A DNA stretch of 64,000 bases from Histomonas meleagridis (Eukaryota; Parabasalia; Tritrichomonadida; Dientamoebidae): positions 108,812 through 172,811 of the forward strand of contig WSYJ01000154.1 in NCBI GenBank assembly GCA_020186115.1, in the 5' to 3' direction. The translations under genes were made by a program, and so were the position numbers. Below the pieces are notes generated by a model that saw only the letters and a list, made by a program, of their open reading frames with translations, had not been told where the DNA came from and did not search any database. This document shows positions 39,401-48,473 of this stretch, piece after piece. Position 1 is the stretch's first letter, and every line of letters begins with the position of its first letter.

Positions 39401-41269
39401 AGAAACATCAATTTCACGTAATATTAATGTTGAACCAGTACAACCACTAGCTACGAATCTTTGTGAAGGAGAAATAGCTATTGATGAAATAGGTTTAATA
39501 TGACCTAAAAATATATCATCTGGTGCAGAAGGTTCAGATTCATTAAATCCAACAATATCTAATTCATTCGATGTTATTGGCATACAATAATATTTTACTG
39601 TTTTATCATCACAACCACAATAAAAATATTGTTGTTCTTCTCTTAATTGTGACTCACTAACAATACATGTAATATTATTTGATACTTTAAGTATCGCTTG
39701 ATTTAATGAATCAATTGATATTAAAAAGTTTTCCGTTGTTGTGGATTCATTAGGGATATCAATACGTATAATTTCTTTATGTCCAGTAGCTATTAAAAGT
39801 TGTTGAACTTCTCCAAGTGGTGGAGGAGAAGATAAACTAACAATAGAAGTTTTAAGTTTTATTAGCCCTATTAAAGGGAAAAGCTTTAATGGATCTGTTT
39901 TAATAATTACTATAGTGCCACAAATACTTCCGGAGATTATATAATTTGTTGTTACTACGATCGATGTAATTGCATCATTATGTAATCGTTCTCGATATAA
40001 AAGTATAGGTTGTGCAGGATCAAACATATTAATAATACGTAAAACTCCACTTTTAGATCCAACCACAAGTAAATTACCTCCTGTTGATGATGATAATGAT
40101 GTTAATGAATCATTTCCAAAACTTAATGTTTGAAGTAAACTTAAATATGGTGTAAATGACCATATACGTAATGTACCATCAATTCCAGCAGTAATTAAAT
40201 TATGTGGTAAACATACTGCTGATGTAATTGCTCCTTTATGTGTATCTCTTAAACTAATCATTGTAGTTTGTTTAAATTCATTACCTTCTGTTGATATTTC
40301 AGAACATATTAATGAGTTCTTTTGTGTCCCAAAAATTAATATGTTCGTGTTAGGAAATATCAGTAAAAATAAAAGTGATGAATTAGTATCAACTACAAAT
40401 AATTCTTGCGTCTTATATAGATCATCAAATGGAAGCCAATAAAGACTACCAGATGTGCCACTTACTAAAAGATAAGAACCTACACAAAGAAGAGCTGTTG
40501 GAGTTTGTTCACCTTCGCCAAGATTTCCAAGTTTAATCGGATTATTAATTATTTTTCCAGTTGTTGGATCAACTATAAGAATTTCGCCTTTAGTCGTGCC
40601 AACAAAACAATGATCTTGTGGTGACCAACATAATGATGTTACTGGATCAGTGACATCGGAAATTATTTCGGTAAATATATAATTATTAGATGACCCACAA
40701 AGTGTATAAAAGCGAAGATATGAATGCTTTTGGTCATCAAGCTCTTCTGGAATGGACGGATAACTATCATCAACATCTCCATACGTTGCAAACATTCGTG
40801 GATGCATTGGACATGATGATATGTGTTGACCTATTGGAAGCTCTGACGTTAAAAATGTAACTTCTGTTTTCTGTTGATAATTAAAGGCAGATAAACGAAA
40901 GGTTGGATATCTTCCAAGAGAAAAAAGCCATTCTCCATCAAATGAAAATTCAAGATCATATAAACCATAAACATCAGGGACTGTAATTGATCCTGTTTCA
41001 TCTCCATTTGAGTTACATAAATGAATTTGTGGATTTAATATATCATCTGAATATGCAAGAATGTGATGAATAGGTGTTGCAGACATTGCTGAAAAACCTG
41101 TAAGTTTCCCATTAATTGTGCCTATCATTTCCATCGAACTTTGATTATTGTATGAACATATCTGTAAAAAATTCCCTGCTCGAATACAAAAAATGTTTTG
41201 ATCTAAAAAGCACGTGCCAAAAGAAGCATCAAATCCAAGGCATTCATTATGGGAAATGATGCTTTCCAT
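36428..41269 (-). CDS. WD40/coiled-coil axonemal protein, CFAP43/CFAP44 type
   Basis: A 1613-residue protein with an ATG start. Residues about 1-690 contain two runs of WD40 blades (for example ITSAVCLPHNLITAGIDGTL-RIWSF and GSISNVLFSPDEKKLFSVGY-DGSINMYSL). Residues about 740-1613 are coiled coil, with a conserved-looking junction LVQENDNAPELEKLPPTEFT followed by long helices and a Lys/Arg-rich C-terminal helix (MKREKENLKRVQRKINLKKK). This order and size match CFAP43 and CFAP44, which form the tether/tether-head complex holding inner dynein f motor domains on flagellar doublets. Trichomonads have several flagella, so the call fits. I cannot decide between the two paralogues. The stop reads TAAAA. 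Tail-to-tail with the ankyrin relic. Confidence 0.8.
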   Translation of the reverse strand: MESIISHNECLGFDASFGTCFLDQNIFCIRAGNFLQICSYNNQSSMEMIGTINGKLTGFSAMSATPIHHILAYSDDILNPQIHLCNSNGDETGSITVPDVYGLYDLEFSFDGEWLFSLGRYPTFRLSAFNYQQKTEVTFLTSELPIGQHISSCPMHPRMFATYGDVDDSYPSIPEELDDQKHSYLRFYTLCGSSNNYIFTEIISDVTDPVTSLCWSPQDHCFVGTTKGEILIVDPTTGKIINNPIKLGNLGEGEQTPTALLCVGSYLLVSGTSGSLYWLPFDDLYKTQELFVVDTNSSLLFLLIFPNTNILIFGTQKNSLICSEISTEGNEFKQTTMISLRDTHKGAITSAVCLPHNLITAGIDGTLRIWSFTPYLSLLQTLSFGNDSLTSLSSSTGGNLLVVGSKSGVLRIINMFDPAQPILLYRERLHNDAITSIVVTTNYIISGSICGTIVIIKTDPLKLFPLIGLIKLKTSIVSLSSPPPLGEVQQLLIATGHKEIIRIDIPNESTTTENFLISIDSLNQAILKVSNNITCIVSESQLREEQQYFYCGCDDKTVKYYCMPITSNELDIVGFNESEPSAPDDIFLGHIKPISSIAISPSQRFVASGCTGSTLILREIDVSTAQVKSVLLNVINHYPKNGSISNVLFSPDEKKLFSVGYDGSINMYSLKVNSSPIISDHFQFPKGAFKISVSRVYEIEQQIRTISEIWNDREYDTNTEEDGFQADDGSGYEETALINQIKLENRKLQITETEEFQNEIKQKLKKLKDEFMELVQENDNAPELEKLPPTEFTLDISTSKKLETYSEIRSKIIYLRRRIKNQIRNILSQKIIEKCYKPFEPKLTTIYSFKKNVSFDNFPLPIQDEKAKRKYHCIMLLRRTEIAALRYKVPTNDPNHIKSTSNQDMSLDGARYLSSRSNSLIHLSIEEQDEELIVKDKFKLLYDPLTIITSNRKITQLNIIQDLIYDELNDFNKEFDKMLERKENLIQTINDRNKRIKQIIRLLHLNINDYNNQIFEPISQDNENPESFLNVKDEEIHLKKQINQKVINLENSNELEKDSFAERALKSMMGGKVNMDDMEEAPDDDEPERPEWMDKKKKEDLTEEEQYQIQEFEKKLKNFLEEREKRRKALNAELTKLIKGNISSIEEFDNQMCISYMNRFDVEEKIFYHELEIMHLIEGLNSERKIRTEINDNINEISNELIKQHEKIPKLNELTQLSKQLNESYSVSELNLENLKSQVTKEFKNKDCFNQIIRMFNSISRRIKPKILNGPNIFQQFNQSPNTFIDDLTEIQKNRPTNLPETSWKNFIDYCERKIRYSHESSERQNDLNELKNRLKILENEIQNININIDKLHENQSKLIDELLITLIDIHIPFTFRQGQVEISNDEILIDNNDLILIDKSIIIKLNKLILEAGKKKLDELENMRQQRSNHKILKWEIEKSNVELTNLNEEVKEYQLFRVTKLDQELIMGSTINRNQAEINSLNNGLKHSKDTFEIRMKREKENLKRVQRKINLKKKENDKIEKDILNMQLNLKERKKIYNLKMKSSEDVAEARKSRLKQVMMISRLKRAKKVQENKINKLQEEVNRLRKTVYTSFNDDDMEAMIGYTNEQTE

Positions 41270-41757
41270 TGTTTTAAGGGAAATTCCAAGATTAAATAAC
41301 GGTTTTATACGTTACCCTATTTAACGGTCGTTTGATGGAAAAGAAAAAAAAAATATTTTCGGGAAAAACTTAAGAATTTTGAAAAAGAAAATTTAAAATA
41401 GTGATGAAAGAAGAACAATTGTGAATTGTACCTGTGAGTTATTAATTTTCTTCCTTAAACATCTATATACTCTCTTATTTTTTCAGCTACTTCAAAGTAT
41501 TTTGTTTATCTTATTGGTTATTTCGATTCGTTTCACAATGGGATCTTGTATTAAAACATTTTTGTTTGTACACAACAAGATTTGAATATATGGTATTTAA
41601 TATTAAATTTTTTTTTCAAATAAATTTTTATAACGAAACTTTATTAAAATAAGTAAAAGTATTGTTATACATTTTATACTCGGAGTGAATCTTCAAGATT
41701 CGCTATGGATTCTTAAACGGGTCCCCAAAATGTAAACACAATGAAATAATTATCAAT
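41270..41757. other. Intergenic gap between CFAP-type and formin genes
   Basis: No gene. Close to the CFAP-type start, on the minus strand, AACGTATAAAACCGTTATTT carries two AACG/CCGTT MYB-like half sites (about 41300-41320). Confidence 0.4.
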
Positions 41758-44700
41758 TTATTCAATATTACTTTTAGCCAAAATTGCCTTAATTCTAATT
41801 GCTCTTGAAGATCTTCTTGGCACCATTGCGCCATTATCTTCTGCGAGTTCTGCTCTGTTTTGCATATCCTTCACCATCAGATCCAACACTCCTCTTTGTT
41901 TCTGTTGTTCTGCTGCGATCTTTCTTTCTTGTTCGACCTTTGATTTCATCATTTCCTTTTGTTTGAGTTTTTCTTCTTCTTGTTTCTTCTTTTCCAAATC
42001 GTTTTTAGTTTTTTCGAATGCATTACAAAACTTTACGAAGTAACCAAAGAACTCTTGTAACGAAACATTAGCAGGTGATTCTCCGTAATCTTTTAATGTT
42101 TTAGCATAAGCTTCATTTGCAACTTTCAGATCTTCGTTTAATTTAACTATTTTTTGTGAATATTTATCATCGAATTCTTTAAACTTCGAAAAATAATAAT
42201 CGCCTTTAGATAACGCTGCTTCGGAAACCTTTTGATGATTCCTTAATATATTCATTTTACCATTTAATTCATTTATAGACTTTTGTAAGAATTTTATATC
42301 TGCTTTAGATGCCGCATTAATATGAGGCAAATCTAAATAAAAGTTTAAAAGTTCGGGATTCGTCTTTTCGAAATGTTTAATTAGGAAACTAATGAATGTA
42401 AATCCATTGTTACCTCTAACTTCTGTTAATTTGCTTAAAAACTCCAGTTTAAACCCATACGCTCCACCACGGATAGTAGAGCCATTCATTAAATTACCGA
42501 TTCGTAATAAATGTATTAATACATTCTCAAGTAATTTCGAATCATTAATTTCTTTAAAGCCTTGAATGATATTATTAAGTGGTAAATGATACGTGTCGAT
42601 AAGCGTTTGAATGTTACGTGTTAAATCCATTAATTCGATATGTTGTGATAACCCATTAATTGTTATTATGGATAAACAATACTTCTCTGCTATGCCTAAC
42701 AAGTTTTGATCGCCGGTGTAATTCTTTAATTGGACAATATCTTCTTGTGTTGGTAAATTACTTTTAATCGCAGCTAATTGATCATCCGTGAAATTGGTAT
42801 CAAGTTGTAAAATGCGTTCTGTGATTTCGGAATTCTTCATTCGGAACTTGGCTAACATAATCGCTATAGATCGTGACTTACGTGAATCAATGACTTCAAC
42901 AACTTTCGGAGATTCTTGTTCCTTCTTAACAATCGCCTTCTTCGGCGCTTCTTGCACGCCAAATGCTTGGTAAACATCTTCGAAATCAATATCAACTGAA
43001 GAATCATCCATCGTTTCCCACCGTGTTGACTTAATAGCGTTGTCAGGAATCTTCTGCCAGAAAAGTTGCTTGACTTTCTTTGGCGGCGCAACGTTTTGCT
43101 TTGGTCGGATTAATCCAAATGGTCCTCTTGTTGGCGGAGGCGGTGCTAATGGAGGTGGCGGAGGCGGAGGCGGTGCTAATGGAGGAGGCGGAGGTGGTGG
43201 TGGCGGAGGAGGAGGAGGTGGTGGAGGCGCAGCGGCTTCCTCATTGCCCGACTTCCTCTCGAGTTCACTGATCTTCGATTCAAGCTCGGAGATGGCTTGG
43301 TCTTTCTTAGCTATGATGTCATCTTTAAGCTTAATGATTGCTTCGTTTTTAGATGCAGCTTCGGCTTTGGCTGCTTCTATTGAGGATTTAATTGCTTCAT
43401 CTCTTTCATGTATTATACGCTCGATATGTTCTTGCAAACTTTTAATGTTTTCTTTTGAACTTTGAAGTTCGGATTTAATATCATTAATTGAAGTCGGCTT
43501 ATTATCTTCGGATTGGTCTTGAAATATTTCGGCGTTACTTATATTTTCAAGCGGAGTATTTTTCATTGCATTTGAATCTATAAATCCGAATTTGTTATAT
43601 AACTCTTCTTGAATATGATTCAAATTAATCGATGGATAATCAAATCCATTTGTTGCATATACAATTGATTCATCAAGTGGATTAATTCGACCTCTAGCTA
43701 ATAAATGCCTATAAAATAACAAAAACGATTCAAGAAAACCAACGAGTTTTGTGCTTTCCGATTTATGATTAATTAATATGTCTAAGAATGATAAGTTTAT
43801 ATTATGGAACTTTTCTTGTCCAAATTCAGCAGTAACCATTCGAAGAATTTGTTTATCATCAAATGGATTAATTTGCTGAGAATTTGAAAACATATCCGAA
43901 ATAGTTTTGATTTGTCCCATAAGTGGATCAACAACTGATGTTTGGCCAAGCGTTTGTAGACGTGACAAAACACCAGAACGAAGTAATTTATGTAAAAGAT
44001 CAATATAATCTTTGGGATCATCTTTAAGCCCAAGTAATACTGAGTTAAGTAATGCAATGACAGATGTGATTAACGATTTGGATGGTGACTTAGAAAGCGC
44101 TTCATCAAAAATCCGCCACCCTTTAGATAAACCACGATCAATGCCATCTATGATCTTGGTAAGAAATTGTGAAAAATTAGGAGTATTGAAATATGCAACA
44201 AGAAGAGTAGTAACAGTTTCAAATGATTCAAGTTCTTTCGGAAGAAGAAAGTGAAGAAAAACTCGGACATATTCAATGTGTTGTGAAATGAAATCTTTGC
44301 CTGGCTTAACATCAGCAACTTCTCGAACACATTGAAGAGCCCTAAGAATAATGGGCTTTTGGTCTGGTTGAAATTGATAATTTGGAGTAATATTACTTGC
44401 TAAATCGTTTAAACGATTGATCAATAACGGAATTCCTCCAGCTTGAATAAATTTTTTAACCCATGATATTGTGTTACCATGAAGAGCTGTTGCCAGTTTT
44501 TCAAAAGTCTGAAGTGACACTCTAGAAGAAAATGATGAAGGGCTTATTTGTCGAATGAAATCTTCAACAGGTGTTACGTTTCTGTACTTGTTACTGACAA
44601 CAACTTGCCACTTTCTTTCAGTTGACCAGTTTTGATAACTTGTATTTCCTTGTTGATCATTATCAATAATAAATTCTTCAAACTGTCTTTCAACTTCCTC

Positions 44701-44787
44701 TGGGGAAGGCATCTCTAAGCTTTCAGGTGGTGGCTGATTGTTATCGCCTGATGAAACGCCGAAAAATTCGAGGATCCAACGGTCCAT
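41758..44787 (-). CDS. Diaphanous-related formin
   Basis: A 1009-residue actin-nucleating formin. Residues about 45-400 form an armadillo-like GBD/FH3 region that binds Rho-type GTPases and mediates autoinhibition (SPEEVERQFEEFIID, then ALHGNTISWVKKFIQAGGIP). A short coiled coil (about 425-510) precedes a Pro-rich FH1 at about 515-560, which recruits profilin-actin; it contains one run of 16 prolines and further runs of eight and four. The FH2 domain follows from about 570 (KQLFWQKIPDNAIKSTRWET) to 950, with GNLMNGSTIRGGAYGFKLEF as its core signature. The C-terminus has a DAD-like motif GVLDLMVKDMQNR followed by basic RRSSR. All autoregulated parts are present. The start is ATG; a 14-bp palindrome lies just upstream. 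Confidence 0.93.
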   Translation of the reverse strand: MDRWILEFFGVSSGDNNQPPPESLEMPSPEEVERQFEEFIIDNDQQGNTSYQNWSTERKWQVVVSNKYRNVTPVEDFIRQISPSSFSSRVSLQTFEKLATALHGNTISWVKKFIQAGGIPLLINRLNDLASNITPNYQFQPDQKPIILRALQCVREVADVKPGKDFISQHIEYVRVFLHFLLPKELESFETVTTLLVAYFNTPNFSQFLTKIIDGIDRGLSKGWRIFDEALSKSPSKSLITSVIALLNSVLLGLKDDPKDYIDLLHKLLRSGVLSRLQTLGQTSVVDPLMGQIKTISDMFSNSQQINPFDDKQILRMVTAEFGQEKFHNINLSFLDILINHKSESTKLVGFLESFLLFYRHLLARGRINPLDESIVYATNGFDYPSINLNHIQEELYNKFGFIDSNAMKNTPLENISNAEIFQDQSEDNKPTSINDIKSELQSSKENIKSLQEHIERIIHERDEAIKSSIEAAKAEAASKNEAIIKLKDDIIAKKDQAISELESKISELERKSGNEEAAAPPPPPPPPPPPPPPPPLAPPPPPPPPLAPPPPTRGPFGLIRPKQNVAPPKKVKQLFWQKIPDNAIKSTRWETMDDSSVDIDFEDVYQAFGVQEAPKKAIVKKEQESPKVVEVIDSRKSRSIAIMLAKFRMKNSEITERILQLDTNFTDDQLAAIKSNLPTQEDIVQLKNYTGDQNLLGIAEKYCLSIITINGLSQHIELMDLTRNIQTLIDTYHLPLNNIIQGFKEINDSKLLENVLIHLLRIGNLMNGSTIRGGAYGFKLEFLSKLTEVRGNNGFTFISFLIKHFEKTNPELLNFYLDLPHINAASKADIKFLQKSINELNGKMNILRNHQKVSEAALSKGDYYFSKFKEFDDKYSQKIVKLNEDLKVANEAYAKTLKDYGESPANVSLQEFFGYFVKFCNAFEKTKNDLEKKKQEEEKLKQKEMMKSKVEQERKIAAEQQKQRGVLDLMVKDMQNRAELAEDNGAMVPRRSSRAIRIKAILAKSNIE

Positions 44788-44795
44788 TTGACACT

Positions 44796-44816
44796 TCTCA
44801 AATTTGAGAGCACTTT
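44796..44816 (-). promoter_or_regulatory. Palindrome and AAGTG motifs before the formin ATG
   Basis: TCTCAAATTTGAGA (44796-44809) is a perfect palindrome ending 9 nt from the formin ATG. On the coding strand it is flanked by AAAAGTG upstream and AAGTGTC downstream, words that recur at other starts in the window. Confidence 0.4.
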
Positions 44817-44926
44817 TGAATTCAAAAATCAGATTTTTTTAAAAACAAAAATATCTTAAAATGAAAAGCTTTTCGAGTATTAAAAAAAATAAGACAGTTG
44901 CGTCAAATAAACAACTTTATTTTATT

Positions 44927-45547
44927 CTAAGCAAATCTTAAAACGGATAATCCCGAATAATTTGATTTCCCTAAAAAGTTGGATAATGATGAAGGAATAT
45001 CATTCTCAAGATAAAGGCTCTTTAGCATTGGAAGAAGTTCATCTAAAAGAATGGTATCTCGATCATTTCCAAACCAAGGAGAAATCCGAATTAAATTTTT
45101 TGGTTGGAACATGGCAGAACCTTCAACATCATCAACCAGAAGAATTTTGTCGATGGGCCGACCAATTAATTCTAAATCCTTCACCGGATATCCATATTTT
45201 GACGTACAGTTTTCTCTAAAAAACCTATGTGAAGCAGGTGCCTCTGGTGAGATAAGGTTAATGATTTGGTTTCCATATTCCTGGCTTGATGCTGTAAAAA
45301 AAAAGATATCAAATAGTTTGGACACCTCTTGAATAAACTGATATAGCCCAGGGCGTAGCTGAATGTACATCCTCCTTCTTCCAATTCTGATTTGGAATGA
45401 ATCTGTTTTTGGTTTTATTGCGGTTGCAAAAATTAAAGTTTCGTCTAAATCAAAAACTATTGCGGGTTTTTGGTTTTCTTTGTTAGCAAACCGCGATAGA
45501 TTCTCTGCTAGTTTGGTGTGATTCATTTTTGGTTGGTGATCAATCAT
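44927..45547 (-). CDS. FCP1/SCP-like HAD phosphatase
   Basis: A 206-residue protein from the ATG at 45547 (MIDHQPKMNHTKLAENLSRF); the frame extends upstream only to a TTG. The catalytic signature DLDETL (DxDx(T/V)) begins at about residue 34 and places the nucleophilic Asp first. Further HAD motifs are the Ser/Thr of FFFTASSQEYGNQI and the acidic LLVDDVEGSAM. Between them RPGLYQFIQEVSKLFDIFFF matches the NLI-interacting/CTD small phosphatase domain. Such enzymes dephosphorylate the RNA polymerase II C-terminal tail or other phosphoserine targets. It is a minimal single-domain form without BRCT, so SCP-like rather than FCP1. The TAG stop is followed by AATAAAA. Confidence 0.88.
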   Translation of the reverse strand: MIDHQPKMNHTKLAENLSRFANKENQKPAIVFDLDETLIFATAIKPKTDSFQIRIGRRRMYIQLRPGLYQFIQEVSKLFDIFFFTASSQEYGNQIINLISPEAPASHRFFRENCTSKYGYPVKDLELIGRPIDKILLVDDVEGSAMFQPKNLIRISPWFGNDRDTILLDELLPMLKSLYLENDIPSSLSNFLGKSNYSGLSVLRFA

Positions 45548-46140
45548 CGATTTTACTGATTTAAGAATTTTTATGGGGAATTTTCTATTGACATTTGAAA
45601 ATTTATACAATTGCCAAACTGAAACCGCTTAAAATTAAAAGGCCATTCGAATTTAAGGATAAACCTACCAAATTTGTCTCAATCAGCCCAAAATGATTAT
45701 TCGAGCGTTAAAAAGTTTATTGACTGACATGTTAGGTGAATTTTCTATCGTTAAAGATTCTTTTTTTCTATTTACCCCCTCTTTGCTTGGTGTTTATGGT
45801 TCTGGGCTTAATTAAATAACTTTATAAAGTTTGTTAAAGTGTTCTAAAAAAAATTTAAATTTTTGTTTTATAATGAGCTGAATTCTTAAAATTGCTAAAC
45901 CAGATGCTAAGTGTGCAACTTATTTTTCAAAGGAAAGAAGAAGTCAATTTTTTAAAGTTCATATTACAGGCATCATATACGCTATGAATTTGTTTGTCAG
46001 TTATGTTTATTATATCATCAAATCAGAAAAAGAGGAAGCCAACATAAAATTTTCAATAAAAACATTTTATATTCTATATTTATATTTAACAACAGATATC
46101 TTTAGATAAAAACAATTTCTTGCGAAGGATTTTTTACTTT
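45548..46140. other. Intergenic gap
   Basis: No convincing gene. One frame (about 45881-46109) is open for some 75 codons but lacks an early ATG and shows no motif, so it is not annotated. Confidence 0.35.
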
Positions 46141-46575
46141 TTAACTCCTTGGCTTTTCTTTCTTTCCGAGCCATAAGGCAAGAAGAGAGAAACCTGCAAC
46201 TTTGATTACTTGGAAACGAACTCCTGGAAGATCACCAACAGAACGATTAGAACGACCAAGACCAGCAACAAGAACACGGTCGTTATCGTCAATCAAACGA
46301 AGAGAACCATCACGTGGTACAAATGCTGTGATGACTTTACTATTCTTTTTAAGTTGAACACGAACAGCTTTACGAATAGCAGAGTTTGGTTGTTTAGCTT
46401 CTACAGCAACTTTTTGTGTAACAATACCTGAAGCCATAGCAACACCTTCTAATGGTGTTTTATAAATTGTTGTACTTTGCCTCTTCCTATATTTCTTACT
46501 TGCCCAGAGATTGTTTCTGTGTGCAACACGAAGTTTACGAGCTGCTTGACGGCCGCATGCTTTAGACTTGCCCAT
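46141..46575 (-). CDS. RPS23: 40S ribosomal protein S23 (uS12)
   Basis: A 144-residue ribosomal protein, the usual eukaryotic length, starting at the ATG at 46575 ([20 protein letters not shown]). The frame can be read a further 25 codons upstream, but that stretch is the promoter shared with the Rab gene. The decoding-centre loop [20 protein letters not shown] is intact, including the Pro that is hydroxylated in other eukaryotes. The C-terminus [15 protein letters not shown] also matches. uS12 monitors codon-anticodon pairing. The stop reads TAAAA. Confidence 0.96.
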   Translation of the reverse strand: MGKSKACGRQAARKLRVAHRNNLWASKKYRKRQSTTIYKTPLEGVAMASGIVTQKVAVEAKQPNSAIRKAVRVQLKKNSKVITAFVPRDGSLRLIDDNDRVLVAGLGRSNRSVGDLPGVRFQVIKVAGFSLLALWLGKKEKPRS

Positions 46576-46642
46576 GCGCAAAAGGCAGACCAAAACCGTC
46601 AAAAAAGTGCTATGTGGGGTGCCCGAAAGGATTAACACCACG
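46576..46642. promoter_or_regulatory. 67-bp bidirectional promoter between RPS23 and Rab
   Basis: The two ATGs face away from each other across 67 bp. A single GTCAAAAAAGTGC (46599-46611) reads as GCACTTTTTTGAC towards RPS23, like the Hsp70 initiator region, and as AAAAGTG towards Rab. ACCGTC just beside it is a MYB-like half site. Confidence 0.6.
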
Positions 46643-47191
46643 ATGAACACTTCTCAGATTCCACATAAACTCATCTTAATTGGTGATGCAGGTGTTGGGA
46701 AAACATCTATTGTCAATGGATTTCAAGGAATACCCTGTTCCTGTTATGAACCTACAGCGGGAACATTATTTTCTGTGTTTAAAGATTCGAATACAAATAT
46801 CTTATTTCACATTTATGACACAGCTGGGACGGAAAAGTACCGTTCTCTCACAACACATTTTATGAAAGGTTCATCAATGGCTATTCTTGTTTTTGATGTT
46901 TCCGAAAAAACAACATTTGAAAGCCTTGATGGTTGGATCAATTTTTATAGGGAAAAAGCAGGTCAAGATCGTCCCATTCTAGTTGTAGGAAATAAAATTG
47001 ATCTCGAAAGAAAAGTTTCTAATAAAGATGCTAAAGAATGGTGTTCCCAGAGAGATCTAGAATATGAAGAATCATCAGCTCGCACTGGAAAGAACATAAA
47101 GGAGGTTATGAATAAGGCTTTTTTGATTGCTTCCAAATCTCCCCCTCAGGAAATAATAACGACTGAATATTCAGAAAATAAGTGCTGTTAG
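46643..47191 (+). CDS. Rab-family small GTPase with DTAGT switch II
   Basis: A 182-residue Ras-superfamily GTPase from the ATG at 46643 ([20 protein letters not shown]). G1 is GDAGVGKTS (14-22), G2 Thr lies in EPTAGTLF, G3 is [11 protein letters not shown] (59-69), G4 is GNKID (116-120), G5 is ESSA (143-146). The C-terminal NKCC ends in two cysteines, the usual Rab double geranylgeranyl site. RabF-like YRSL and membrane targeting suggest vesicle traffic. The catalytic Gln of DTAGQE is replaced by Thr63, which in other GTPases lowers intrinsic hydrolysis. An in-frame ATG 69 nt upstream would add a non-conserved extension; I reject it. Confidence 0.92.
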   Translation: MNTSQIPHKLILIGDAGVGKTSIVNGFQGIPCSCYEPTAGTLFSVFKDSNTNILFHIYDTAGTEKYRSLTTHFMKGSSMAILVFDVSEKTTFESLDGWINFYREKAGQDRPILVVGNKIDLERKVSNKDAKEWCSQRDLEYEESSARTGKNIKEVMNKAFLIASKSPPQEIITTEYSENKCC

Positions 47192-47430
47192 ACAAACTTT
47201 ATATGTTTATAAAAATACTAATTTTTTCTAAATAATAAAGATCTTACCTGATTACCGAATGTTTAACAGCAAAATGTGATACCCATATAGGTTTTTTATT
47301 GAGCTTACAACTTATTCGAAAAAAAAGAAAATTCATAAAATGAATTTTAAGAACAAAAAGAATGCCTTGTTGAAATACAAAAAAAAAAGATAATAATTTG
47401 AAAGCAAAGTTTTTTTTTTAAAAAAAAGAG
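47192..47430. other. Short AT-rich convergent gap
   Basis: Contains A and T runs only, between convergent Rab and DPF-protein genes. Confidence 0.4.
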
Positions 47431-47820
47431 TTATTTTTTGGAATTGTAGAGACCAGTGAAACAATTCTTAAACCTTGATCGGCATTCTTCGAGCTGGTTC
47501 CTCAAAGTCTGATTTGTTGATGCTGCAGCAGCAAATCTTTTCTTTAAAGAGAGTGCACTTTCTCTTAATCTGTTGTTTTCTTCAATTAATTTATTGCCAT
47601 CATCAACCGTTTGTCTTTGTTGTGGGCGTGGCTGGTATTGTTTGGTCTCACCTCGTTTTTGTGGAAAAATGATTTGAGGCTGCTGATTAAATTGAGGTTC
47701 ATCAGATTGAAATGGATCAGCAAATTCACTGTTGAAATCAAAGTCATTGCCGAATGGGTCAGCCATGAAATTCCCTTGAACAAAGGAATCTTCTTCGTCA
47801 AAATCGAAATCCCAGGCCAT
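47431..47820 (-). CDS. DPF-motif coiled-coil protein
   Basis: A 129-residue protein from the ATG at 47820 (MAWDFDFDEEDSFVQGNFMA); the frame also extends upstream through a non-conserved 25 codons with an ATG. The N-terminal half is acidic and aromatic, with two DPF motifs (MADPFGNDFDF and FADPFQSDEP) and FDFDEEDSF. A Gln/Pro linker follows, then a C-terminal leucine-zipper-like helix (LIEENNRLRESALSLKKRFA, with a further heptad stretch NQTLRNQLEECRSR). DPF and FxDxF motifs bind the appendage domains of the AP-2 clathrin adaptor, so an endocytic accessory role is plausible but inferred. I know no named orthologue. Confidence 0.55.
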   Translation of the reverse strand: MAWDFDFDEEDSFVQGNFMADPFGNDFDFNSEFADPFQSDEPQFNQQPQIIFPQKRGETKQYQPRPQQRQTVDDGNKLIEENNRLRESALSLKKRFAAAASTNQTLRNQLEECRSRFKNCFTGLYNSKK

Positions 47821-48473
47821 TTTGAAATTGTAACCGACAAATGCCAGAAATGTGATATGAAAAAGTTTATTTATGTTGGTTCTGGGAGAAAGCATAAAAA
47901 CAAGTTTTTCCGAATAAAATGCGTTCTTTGCTAATCTACACTAAGTTTCCTTTTTGATGTAAAAATAAATATATTAGGTTTGAAGGTGATCAAGAAAATT
48001 TAATCATTTGATGAACTCGAATATTGCAAAATTTTTGTTCCACTCAGTGCATATCAGGAGTGTCTTGATGTTTTGTTGCTTGATATTATGCTTTTTATTT
48101 CACATACAGAATTCTGCACGAAATTTATGAATTTTATCAAAAGACCAACCAAAACGTTTTGGCGGTTCGTATTCAAATTGCTTTTTCTGAGGTCAGAACG
48201 TTTTTTACGGTACGAGGGTAAAAACTTTGGTGAATGGTGAAAAATACTAATATTCTAATGAATATTGTAGTTATTATAATAATACCAATTATTTAGATTT
48301 AATTTAGAGTATTTTACTAAATTTCATATCTAAATTAGATAATAATATAAATATAGAGAGATAAAACAATTTCTTTTAAGATATTATAGCTGCTTATTTT
48401 GAATGAGCTATTGAATTTCCAAGAAGGATTTCACAAACAGAACCAGCCCACATAAAATTTGAATAAATCTAAA
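47821..48473. other. Intergenic gap with 14-bp palindrome
   Basis: No gene. CCAAAACGTTTTGG at 48149-48162 is a perfect palindrome followed by CGGTT, about 310 nt upstream of the MYB gene. Confidence 0.4.

Noticed and set aside
43040..43465. Plus-strand frame encoding a poly-Gly protein
   Set aside because: It is the antisense of the formin FH1 poly-Pro codons and has no independent support.
45881..46109. 75-codon open frame in the gap before RPS23
   Set aside because: Lacks an early ATG and any recognisable motif; probably chance.
46574..46642. N-terminal extension of the Rab from the in-frame ATG at 46574
   Set aside because: It overlaps the RPS23 start codon and encodes residues unlike Rab N-termini; the ATG at 46643 gives a normal protein.
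46576..46650. 25-residue N-terminal extension of RPS23
   Set aside because: Ribosomal S23 begins MGK in eukaryotes; the extension lies in the shared promoter.
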